This document shows, one piece after another, positions 1 through 5,447 of a stretch of 9,217 nt of DNA. A program made the translations under genes and the position numbers. Source of the stretch: Victivallales bacterium (GTDB taxonomy: Bacteria > Verrucomicrobiota > Lentisphaeria > Victivallales > Victivallaceae); contig DAOWBJ010000043.1 of assembly GCA_030634125.1 (NCBI GenBank), forward strand, positions 1 through 9,217, read 5' to 3'. The notes beneath the pieces are model-generated. The model saw only the letters and a list, made by a program, of their open reading frames with translations. It made no database searches and was not told where the DNA came from. How positions within the stretch are numbered: position 1 is the stretch's first letter; each line of letters opens with the position of its first letter.

Positions 1-60
1 CGGCATATATTAAGTTCCTAAGTTTTAAGGATGCCGGTCTGGCGACCGGCGCTCCCGGCA
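1..60. repeat. GC-rich nested inverted repeat
   Basis: Several inverted repeats are nested here. GCCGGTC (33-39) and GACCGGC (44-50) form a perfect 7-bp stem with a 4-base loop. TGCCGG (32-37) also matches CCGGCA (55-60), and CGGCAT (1-6) matches ATGCCG (31-36). The block is more GC-rich than the AT-rich DNA after it, has no coding potential and has no T run on either strand, so it is a poor intrinsic terminator. It most resembles a dispersed intergenic palindromic element, but a second copy is not present in this window, so the repeat label rests on its internal symmetry only. It may be cut by the window start. Confidence 0.45.
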
Positions 61-82
61 AGAGTAATTCAAACTAGTACTC

Positions 83-230
83 AATAAAACTTAAATGTTC
101 GCAGTTTTATTAGTCTTATCCAGCCTTGGGTTTACATCAGAAAACACGGCTGAGACAGCCGTGACCACATCGCTAAATGTGAAATGATGTAGTAACCTCT
201 GTCTCAGAGGTGCAATGATGCGAACTTTTT
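83..230 (+). ncRNA. Candidate structured RNA with kissing loop and pseudoknot (unassigned)
   Basis: Five compatible helices are visible. AATAAAACT (83-91) pairs with AGTTTTATT (103-111). GTTCGCA (97-103, mostly in that hairpin's loop) pairs with TGCGAAC (219-225), directly followed by TTTTT (226-230). GGTT plus TACATC (129-138) pairs with GATGTA (186-191) and AACC (194-197) across a GT bulge. CACGGCT (145-151) pairs with AGCCGTG (157-163), and CACAT (166-170) with ATGTG (177-181). ACCTCTG (195-201) pairs with CAGAGGT (205-211), sharing three bases with the GGTT/AACC helix. Loop GAGAC (152-156) is complementary to loop GTCTC (201-205). Strand choice rests on the 3' T run. On the minus strand the same sequence would be the 3' untranslated region of the prepilin gene. 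I do not recognise the class. No expression or covariation evidence is available here. Confidence 0.45.
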
Positions 231-244
231 AGGTATACAATGCA

Positions 245-928
245 CTAGAAAGTTATTACCGGCACATTGCCGTCGCCATCCCACCAGAGCGGATCGTCTT
301 GATCCTGGGACGGTACGCCGAAGAAATCTAAATGACCATCGAAAAAGCAGACGTTAGCTTTGTCTTTGTGCCAAAGCACTCTGTCCTCTTCAACCGCCGG
401 GGCTTCGGTAAACAAAATCAATCCCGAAGGTCTGCGGATTCGGGTCATTTTTTTATTGCGGAAATACCAGTTGAACGCGTAGGAATTGCCAACCTGTTCA
501 AATTTAGGTGAATTATTCCAGCCGGAAAATGGATTTACATCATTCGGGCAGCGATATACGGCTATATTTTTATTAGTATATTGATTCAAGGGGCGTGGAA
601 CATAATGTTCAAACAAATCCCCCTGTCCTCCGATGTAAGCATTGCCGGATGAACGCCCGCCATAAACATAGCGGTCCATATAAAACTCAGGATCGGAATC
701 AACTCCCCAGAAAATATGATCGTTCCAGTCCATCAAGTACAAAGTAAAAGCTTTATGAATGGACGATAAATTATTAGCGCAGGAAATAGCTTTAGCTTTT
801 TCTCTGGCGTTTTGCAGTGCCGGAAGCAGCAAACCAGCTAATATAGCAATAATAGAAATCACCACAAGCAATTCAATAAGGGTAAAATTTCTAAGCGGCA
901 ATTCAATACATTTTTTTCGACTATACAT
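245..928 (-). CDS. Prepilin-like protein with H-X9-DG C-terminal box
   Basis: This is a type II secretion/type IV pilin-like pseudopilin of the family expanded in Lentisphaerae and Planctomycetes. Such proteins are made as prepilins, cut by a prepilin peptidase before the first Phe of the hydrophobic helix, and sit in the inner membrane or in a surface filament; the role of individual members is mostly unknown. Counting from the upstream ATG at 961, the conserved FTLIELLVVI segment starts at residue 26, with the +5 Glu at residue 30, a membrane helix to about residue 48, Cys61 and Cys138, and the H-X9-DG motif (His198, Asp208-Gly209). I prefer the in-frame ATG at 928. It gives a 14-residue basic leader, it follows a GGTG-like ribosome site, and the likely promoter would start transcription at about the 961 codon. 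The residue before the cleavage site is Asn, not the usual Gly. The longer form is 238 residues, the preferred form 227. It is monocistronic here, with no secretion genes nearby. Confidence 0.85.
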   Translation of the reverse strand: MYSRKKCIELPLRNFTLIELLVVISIIAILAGLLLPALQNAREKAKAISCANNLSSIHKAFTLYLMDWNDHIFWGVDSDPEFYMDRYVYGGRSSGNAYIGGQGDLFEHYVPRPLNQYTNKNIAVYRCPNDVNPFSGWNNSPKFEQVGNSYAFNWYFRNKKMTRIRRPSGLILFTEAPAVEEDRVLWHKDKANVCFFDGHLDFFGVPSQDQDDPLWWDGDGNVPVITF

Positions 929-963
929 ATACACCACACAAAAAAATATAGTTGTTTCCATAT

Positions 964-992
964 AAAATAATGCGTGAATCCAAAAAAATCAA
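964..992 (-). promoter_or_regulatory. Putative sigma70-type promoter of the prepilin-like gene
   Basis: On the minus strand TTGATT (plus 987-992) is followed after 17 bases by TATTTT (plus 964-969). Predicted transcription starts near 956-958, overlapping the upstream ATG at 961. This would leave about 28 bases of leader before the ATG at 928 and supports that start. The match is partial and AT-rich DNA gives such matches by chance. Confidence 0.35.
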
Positions 993-1016
993 GGTTAAAT
1001 GGTCAAGCTTGTTTTT

Positions 1017-1106
1017 TTATACTAATGAATAACGACCAGTAGCTTCCATAACAGCACGCATATTGCCAGCTTCTGCGTTATTTTTATTTCGATGATAATA
1101 AGTCCA
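1017..1106 (-). pseudogene. Possible IS110-type transposase remnant
   Basis: The minus strand is open from 1238 to a TAA at 1017 with no convincing start codon. Its last residues read MRAVMEATGRYSLV (1020-1061) and are preceded by an NNAEAG segment. In IS110-family DEDD transposases the N-terminal RuvC-like domain contains a MEATGRY-like block around the second catalytic acidic residue, and an N-N-x-x-G block lies some 20 residues earlier. Here the two are almost adjacent, as if an internal deletion occurred, and the frame stops right after the motif. No other part of a transposase is seen. The match is short, so chance similarity cannot be excluded. Confidence 0.25.
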
Positions 1107-1147
1107 CAACGGTCTTCCTGGTGGTGACCCGGCTGAATCTCGCTTAG

Positions 1148-1179
1148 TTTGCGCAGGCTGAGACTGAGTGAAGCGAAAG
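1148..1179 (+). repeat. Dispersed 32-base repeat, copy 1
   Basis: The sequence starts TTTGCGCAGGCTGAG and ends AGCGAAAG. It matches 4372-4403 at 28 of 32 positions in the same orientation, with the mismatches clustered in the middle. Both copies are in intergenic DNA and contain a CTGAG tandem. The two copies bracket the SNF2 gene. The surrounding 929-1278 stretch holds otherwise only a possible transposase remnant (1017-1106) and no intact gene or clear terminator. Confidence 0.6.
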
Positions 1180-1278
1180 TCAATAAATAGCGTAGCGGTT
1201 TTATGCCGAATCAGAGCTTGTACAGAAAGGCGGTAGTCTTAGCGCTCTTACCAACTAATTCTGGTGAAGACCCATATT

Positions 1279-4074
1279 TTATAATGACATTTCAGCAATA
1301 ATCCTGTTTGTTTCATCAATTAAGCCTGTTGATTTTTTGATAAAATCCAAGTAGTCAATATTATCGTTGCTACAACATTCCTTTATTAATAACACAAAAT
1401 CATCTTGCAAGTTCAGTTCAGCTTTAAGCGTATCAATTAGTTTCACATCCAATTTTATGGGTTCAAACTTCGGCAATTCACTCATGGCTAAAACAGAAAG
1501 CGCGTTTGCTGAAATCTCAATACTTGCCTTGCCGGGCAAGCCAGATTCCTCTTCAAAACCTCCCGCAAAAAGAACATTTGCCATTTTTAATTTTCGTTCT
1601 GCTTGTGCCAGAATATTCTTTGCCATTTTTAATTTCTGTTTTGTTATATCAGGTACAGGTTTCGATATGCTTTCAGTCTTATATAATTCATCAGATATTT
1701 TTTCATTGATTGTTATCAAGCCTTTTTCCGCAAGTTCCTGAAGTAATTTGTATGTTGCTTCGTTGACAACAGTAATATTCTGTTTTGGAACATTATTCCT
1801 GGTTTTTTCCGCTACCTTCGCGAGATAGTCCGCGGTTTCCGCGACTTTGTCTGAAACTGCGAATACAGATTTGACCTCATCAGTTTCTTCATCTATTACT
1901 GACGAACAAAGTTTTGTATTTTCGCCGGCGTCAAGCTTAATTTCCTGCTCAAACTGCTTTGCGGCAGAGATGTCGTCATTAACAGTTTCAAAGCTGTCTT
2001 CCACGGGCTTTGCGATAGTCGTATTCATTATTTCCGCGAGCCGTTCGATAAAGGTATTCCTCGCGTTAGGACTTTCTATAAAATCAATATCTCCACGACC
2101 ATCTAAAACACCGTCCGCCAAGCCTTGTTTAAATTCAAGAGTAGCCAGCATCTTATGCTCAATGGTGTTCTCAGCGACTAAATTAATTACATTTACAACG
2201 TTCTTTTGATGTTTTCTCCAGGCACGCGCGATTCGCTGTTCCAGTTTTGCAGGATTCCAAGGCAAGTCCATATTAATTACCACACTAGCCGCTTGAAGAT
2301 TTAAGCCCACTCCGCCTGAATCAGAAGACAAAAAGACTTTACAGTTAACATCATTCTTGAAGTTATTAATTTCCACACGCCGTTTATTCTGGGGTACAGT
2401 TCCCACATGCCAGGCAAAGCCAACATTATTTTCTTCTAGTTGAACCTTGACTAATTCAAGCATTTTAACCCACTCAGAAAAGATTATTATTTTTCTGTCA
2501 GGATCATTTTCCCAAATATCCGTTAAAATTTTCAGGAGCTCATCGACCTTGGGGGAATCGGTAATTTTCTGATCCATGATATAGCATGTATCGCATATCA
2601 TTCTCATACACGCGAGCAGTAATTGCAAACGCTCGTGTTCCTCAGGTTTCAGAGGTCGTTTTTCCGCGATTGACATTAAAATAGACACGGGGTATTCATA
2701 GTCAGCGTAGCGAGACAATTGTTCCGGTGTTAATTTAACAAAGTAATTATTATCAATTCGTTCAGGCAGTTGTTCAGCTATTTCATCTTTTCTACGCCGC
2801 ATCATGACCGGCTGAATTTTTTCATTCAAACTCCGCAAATTCTTGAAACCATCAGTTTTTCCATCTGAATCGAAGTTATAATATTCCCGGTTAAACCTGA
2901 AAAGACTACCAAAAACAGTATTATCAATATAGTCCACCAGAGAATATAATTCGTCGATCTTGTTCTCCATCGGCGTTCCTGTTAAGACAAAAGTAAAGCG
3001 GGATTGTAGTTGCTTGATGCTTTGCGCGGTTTTAGTTTTCCAGTTTTTAATGCGCTGCGCCTCGTCCAAAATAATCAGGTCAGGCATGAAATGTTGATTA
3101 ACTTCATTATAGTCACGCATAATTTGTTCATAATTTGTCATCAGGAAAAATGTCTTGCAATTTTTATAAGTATCTATACGTTTTTGGCGGCTTCCAAACA
3201 ACAGAGTTGAGGATAAACTTGTGAATTTATTTATCTGTTCCTCCCACTCCGCTTTTAATGACGCCGGACAAATAATTATCACGCGTTTTATATCGTGAAT
3301 ATTATGCAGGACATTAGCGGCGGCAATTGCCTGTACAGTTTTTCCCAAGCCCATCTCGTCCGCCAGCATCGCACGCTCGGTAAACGCGAGATGCAGCATT
3401 CCATCAATTTGATAATCATAGAGCGGATAACGCAGGAACTCAGCTTCCCCGGCATCCTTCCTTAATTTTAGCGCATATTTTTCCTGTATATTTTTGTTAT
3501 GCTGCTGGTGCCTCTGCTTGGCCGCCAGTTTAAAAACCGCGTTTGATACACGGATCGCGCTTCTGATGTCATCGGAAGCATTTTCATAATCCCGAAGAAA
3601 AACCTGTAAAGTATTTTCAAGCGGTTTTTTAAAACCCTCAGAAATATCCAAATATTTTTTAAGGAAAGAAGTCGCCTTATCCGAGGGTGATTCTGGAAAA
3701 TTAAGCATTAATTTTGCGTCCTGACTGTAATCAATAAAAATTTCAACAAAAGGAGAAAGTTTCTTTTTAGCTTTGATTTTAGATAAAACTTTTTCAATAT
3801 GTTTGCATGTTCCCAAAGAACTCTTTTTGAAATCAGGACAGGAACAATAATTAAAAAGTTTTTGCAGAGAGCGAATTTCCACCTTATATTCCCGTGGATT
3901 ATCATCGGTTTTTTTAGTGACTATGTAATTCGCAAATATCTTATTCCCGTTTTCAATACGTACTATTTTCATTGACTCAGTCAATGCGCGTTTTTTCCGC
4001 AGATCTGTTTCGTGTTTATCAGTCGTATTCCAACTGGGATATTTTGAGCGAGGCTTTTTATTAGACCTTTTCAT
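1279..4074 (-). CDS. SWIM zinc-finger SNF2-family helicase-like ATPase
   Basis: A 931-residue superfamily 2 DNA translocase of the Swi2/Snf2 group. A SWIM zinc finger is at residues 77-92 (Cys77-x-Cys79-x10-Cys90-x-His92). The first RecA-like domain has Walker A in ADEMGLGKT (238-246), the Walker B-type box DEAQ (337-340, the SNF2 variant of DEAH) and LTGTP (364-368). The second has IIFSEW (529-534), the SSDSGGVGLNL motif V (583-593) and motif VI QRIARAWRKHQ (613-623, a variant of the usual QAxxRxHRIGQ). All core residues look intact. Residues from about 680 to 931 form a charged, helix-rich tail I cannot assign. Such proteins use ATP to move along duplex DNA and remodel protein-DNA complexes; the SWIM finger probably binds DNA or protein. 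The ATG is preceded by GGAG (plus 4081-4084) six bases upstream. No nuclease, methylase or other partner is adjacent, so a defence role cannot be argued from context. Confidence 0.92.
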   Translation of the reverse strand: MKRSNKKPRSKYPSWNTTDKHETDLRKKRALTESMKIVRIENGNKIFANYIVTKKTDDNPREYKVEIRSLQKLFNYCSCPDFKKSSLGTCKHIEKVLSKIKAKKKLSPFVEIFIDYSQDAKLMLNFPESPSDKATSFLKKYLDISEGFKKPLENTLQVFLRDYENASDDIRSAIRVSNAVFKLAAKQRHQQHNKNIQEKYALKLRKDAGEAEFLRYPLYDYQIDGMLHLAFTERAMLADEMGLGKTVQAIAAANVLHNIHDIKRVIIICPASLKAEWEEQINKFTSLSSTLLFGSRQKRIDTYKNCKTFFLMTNYEQIMRDYNEVNQHFMPDLIILDEAQRIKNWKTKTAQSIKQLQSRFTFVLTGTPMENKIDELYSLVDYIDNTVFGSLFRFNREYYNFDSDGKTDGFKNLRSLNEKIQPVMMRRRKDEIAEQLPERIDNNYFVKLTPEQLSRYADYEYPVSILMSIAEKRPLKPEEHERLQLLLACMRMICDTCYIMDQKITDSPKVDELLKILTDIWENDPDRKIIIFSEWVKMLELVKVQLEENNVGFAWHVGTVPQNKRRVEINNFKNDVNCKVFLSSDSGGVGLNLQAASVVINMDLPWNPAKLEQRIARAWRKHQKNVVNVINLVAENTIEHKMLATLEFKQGLADGVLDGRGDIDFIESPNARNTFIERLAEIMNTTIAKPVEDSFETVNDDISAAKQFEQEIKLDAGENTKLCSSVIDEETDEVKSVFAVSDKVAETADYLAKVAEKTRNNVPKQNITVVNEATYKLLQELAEKGLITINEKISDELYKTESISKPVPDITKQKLKMAKNILAQAERKLKMANVLFAGGFEEESGLPGKASIEISANALSVLAMSELPKFEPIKLDVKLIDTLKAELNLQDDFVLLIKECCSNDNIDYLDFIKKSTGLIDETNRIIAEMSL

Positions 4075-4106
4075 TTAAATCTCCATTAATATTTTAACAT
4101 ATTCTA

Positions 4107-4131
4107 AAGAACTTGAGAGTACCGAGTTCTT
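4107..4131. repeat. Inverted repeat upstream of the SNF2 gene
   Basis: AAGAACT (4107-4113) and AGTTCTT (4125-4131) form a perfect 7-bp inverted repeat around an 11-base spacer, 33 bases before the SNF2 start codon. On the minus strand it could be a weak hairpin ending the orphan open frame at 4137-4271, or an operator overlapping the SNF2 promoter region, where -10-like TAGAAT and TAAAAT follow. Neither role can be decided, and no good -35 box is visible. Confidence 0.3.
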
Positions 4132-4136
4132 GAGCA

Positions 4137-4271
4137 TCAAGAATCATCTTCCCTGTCAGTTAACTTAGCATATTCGATAGACAAATCAATCAATTTTTTA
4201 CATTTACATAGGTTCTTAAACTTCCTGTGATTTTCAATTTCTGTTTTTATCTTCTCGCCAGCAACATCCGT
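4137..4271 (-). pseudogene. Orphan 44-codon open frame without start, likely gene remnant
   Basis: The minus-strand frame is open between an in-frame TAA (4272-4274) and a TGA (4137-4139). It encodes 44 residues rich in Lys and Glu, with a Cys-Lys-Cys near the middle and a DREDDS end. It has no ATG or GTG and no ribosome site. The composition is protein-like rather than random, and its 5' end stops 18 bases before the hairpin repeat at 4289. It may therefore be the C-terminal end of a gene cut by that repeat. I do not recognise the family. It could also be a chance open frame. Confidence 0.25.
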
Positions 4272-4288
4272 TTAAATGGCTAATCTTC

Positions 4289-4326
4289 GGGATACACAAA
4301 CGAGCGTAGCGCGTGCAGTGAATCCC
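4289..4326. repeat. Hairpin-forming GC-rich intergenic repeat
   Basis: GGGATACAC (4289-4297) pairs with GTGAATCCC (4318-4326) with one A-A mismatch, around a 20-base loop containing AGCGTAGCG. The same nine-base word AGCGTAGCG occurs at 1189-1197 beside the other 32-base repeat copy. The stretch 4289-4415 is distinctly richer in G+C than its AT-rich flanks, consistent with inserted or repeat-derived DNA. An open frame runs through it on the plus strand, but it has no protein-like features. Confidence 0.5.
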
Positions 4327-4371
4327 AAAAATATAACGAGGTCGACGTTCGGCTCGCGGTCCAGCGGCGAC

Positions 4372-4403
4372 TTTGCGCAGGCTGAGCCTGAGCACAGCGA
4401 AAG
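4372..4403 (+). repeat. Dispersed 32-base repeat, copy 2
   Basis: 28 of 32 bases match copy 1 at 1148-1179, in the same orientation. It is followed by a T-rich stretch (4417-4460) with no clear stem at its start, and then by the promoter of the downstream operon. The interval 4075-4506 holds no intact gene; its contents are the inverted repeat at 4107, the orphan frame at 4137, the hairpin repeat at 4289, this repeat and the promoter. Confidence 0.6.
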
Positions 4404-4459
4404 GCAAACGCCAGGGCTTTTTGACTTTTTTTCCCTTTTCGACTTTGTTTTTTTCTTTC

Positions 4460-4489
4460 TTGAGCTATATTACAAATTCGCAGTATAAT
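4460..4489 (+). promoter_or_regulatory. Sigma70-type promoter for the envelope gene and ribosomal operon
   Basis: The -10 box is a perfect TATAAT (4484-4489). The -35 box is TTGAGC (4460-4465, four of six consensus bases) and the spacer is 18 bases. Transcription should start near 4495-4497. This is the only good plus-strand promoter I see upstream of rplV, and all following genes are on the same strand with short gaps. It probably drives the coiled-coil gene together with the ribosomal protein genes. Confidence 0.55.
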
Positions 4490-4506
4490 AAATTAGGTGT
4501 AGGATT

Positions 4507-4554
4507 ATGTCTAAGTTGTTGTCTGTTAAAGCGATAAGCAAAGAATGGAAATAA
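4507..4554 (+). CDS. Possible 15-residue leader ORF
   Basis: This tiny frame encodes MSKLLSVKAISKEWK and stops at TAA (4552-4554). It has the best ribosome site in this stretch, AGGTG (4495-4499) seven bases before its ATG. It overlaps the ATG at 4545 of the next gene by ten bases in another frame, an arrangement suited to translational coupling. The peptide also resembles the first residues of ABC transporter ATPases (SKLLSVKxISK), so it might instead be the stub of a lost gene. Whether it is translated is unknown. Confidence 0.3.
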   Translation: MSKLLSVKAISKEWK

Positions 4555-5423
4555 ACACGGGTTTTATTATGGTGTCTTTCTGCTTAAAAAAAGTATCAAT
4601 TTTTATTGAAAAGCGGTGGACATTTAGTGTGTTTGTGCTTATTTTATATGCTTTGTCGCTTTTCGGCACCCCGGTGCTGAAAGCGGAAAATCGCAGCAGC
4701 GATGTTCAACGCTCCGCGAAAATGACAGTTAAGGTTAGACTGAAAGATGCTAAAAAGTTTAACCAGCTGACAAAATTGCGGCAGGAGTTGGGAAAAGCTG
4801 AATGGGATATGGCGAGTTTGACCGGTAAATACCGGGGTCTTGAAAAAGATCATGGAATTCTCTGTAAAGAGTTGATTGAAATAACAAAAAATTTTCAAAC
4901 GCAAAATGAAAGTTATCGTCGATTGCAGTTGAGCATAGCGGCAACCATAGCAAGTTCAAAAATGGAAGCCGCGACATTTAGGGAAGATCAACTGGTACAA
5001 ACACTCGGCAATGTCTTTGACAATGGCAGAACACTTGCTCTGCGCAGTATTGAATTTTGCGATATTGTGGACTCTCTCCTTAAACAGATGCCTATAGGGA
5101 AGGTTCGGAAGGCGGAAATAAACCTCCGCGCGGAAGAACTTAAAAAGGGGGCCCGCATGTTAAATACCCTGGCGGATCTTACATTTCGACAAAAGCCTGT
5201 GAATCGATGCAGAATCCTGGCTGTCAATAAAGATCTGCAAGTTGTGGTGTTGCCTGTAGGTTCAATTCATGGAGTATCCATTGGATTGAATTACTACACT
5301 GGGAAGAAGAAAGTACGGCTTAGAATCATTATGGTTCGACCTTTTGTGTCGGCGGCTGTACCGGAAGAAGGCAATATCGAAAGCTTGGCTTCGGGAATGG
5401 AAGCCACAACCGATGCAAATTAA
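4545..5423 (+). CDS. Exported or membrane-anchored coiled-coil protein, function unknown
   Basis: 292 residues, family not recognised with certainty. A basic N-terminus is followed by a hydrophobic segment at about residues 25-42 and a possible signal peptidase site after VLKA (residue 47), so the protein is probably exported or inner-membrane anchored. Residues about 65-210 are charged and heptad-like, fitting a long coiled coil. Residues about 221-285 look like a small beta-barrel, with VVLPVGSIHGVSIG and a SAAVPEEG segment. This recalls the coiled-coil plus beta-domain layout of MreC-like and other envelope proteins of PVC bacteria, by resemblance only. Start choice is uncertain: neither ATG 4545 nor ATG 4569 (residue 9) has a good ribosome site, while a leader ORF with a good site overlaps 4545. 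It lies 24 bases before rplV, where rpsS (S19) would normally be. Confidence 0.8.
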   Translation: MEINTGFIMVSFCLKKVSIFIEKRWTFSVFVLILYALSLFGTPVLKAENRSSDVQRSAKMTVKVRLKDAKKFNQLTKLRQELGKAEWDMASLTGKYRGLEKDHGILCKELIEITKNFQTQNESYRRLQLSIAATIASSKMEAATFREDQLVQTLGNVFDNGRTLALRSIEFCDIVDSLLKQMPIGKVRKAEINLRAEELKKGARMLNTLADLTFRQKPVNRCRILAVNKDLQVVVLPVGSIHGVSIGLNYYTGKKKVRLRIIMVRPFVSAAVPEEGNIESLASGMEATTDAN

Positions 5424-5447
5424 TGTAAATAAATAGTTTGGTAAATT

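Noticed and set aside
145..225. TPP riboswitch suggested by the CTGAGA in a hairpin
   Set aside because: The other conserved TPP elements (the GGGG-type start and the ACCTGATCTGGATAATGCCAGCG-like half) are absent, and no thiamine gene follows.
145..225. Hammerhead-type ribozyme, because of a CTGA and a downstream GAAA
   Set aside because: The core CTGANGA is not present (CTGAGAC instead), and the GAAA is not placed to complete the three-way core.
97..225. Integron attC site, from GTT...AAC ends
   Set aside because: The order is GTT first and AAC last, the reverse of the attC core sites, the GTTRRRY pattern is not met, and no integrase or cassette array is present.
1279..4074. Assignment of the SNF2 protein to a defence system such as DISARM
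   Set aside because: No methylase, nuclease or other partner gene lies beside it, and SWIM-SNF2 proteins are common as solitary genes.
4404..4460. Intrinsic terminator at the T-rich stretch
   Set aside because: There is no convincing GC-rich stem directly before the T runs and no plus-strand gene upstream to terminate.
4276..4488. Plus-strand open frame of 70 codons
   Set aside because: It runs through the hairpin and the 32-base repeat, ends in a T-rich run of Phe codons and has no ribosome site; it is a by-product of repeat sequence.
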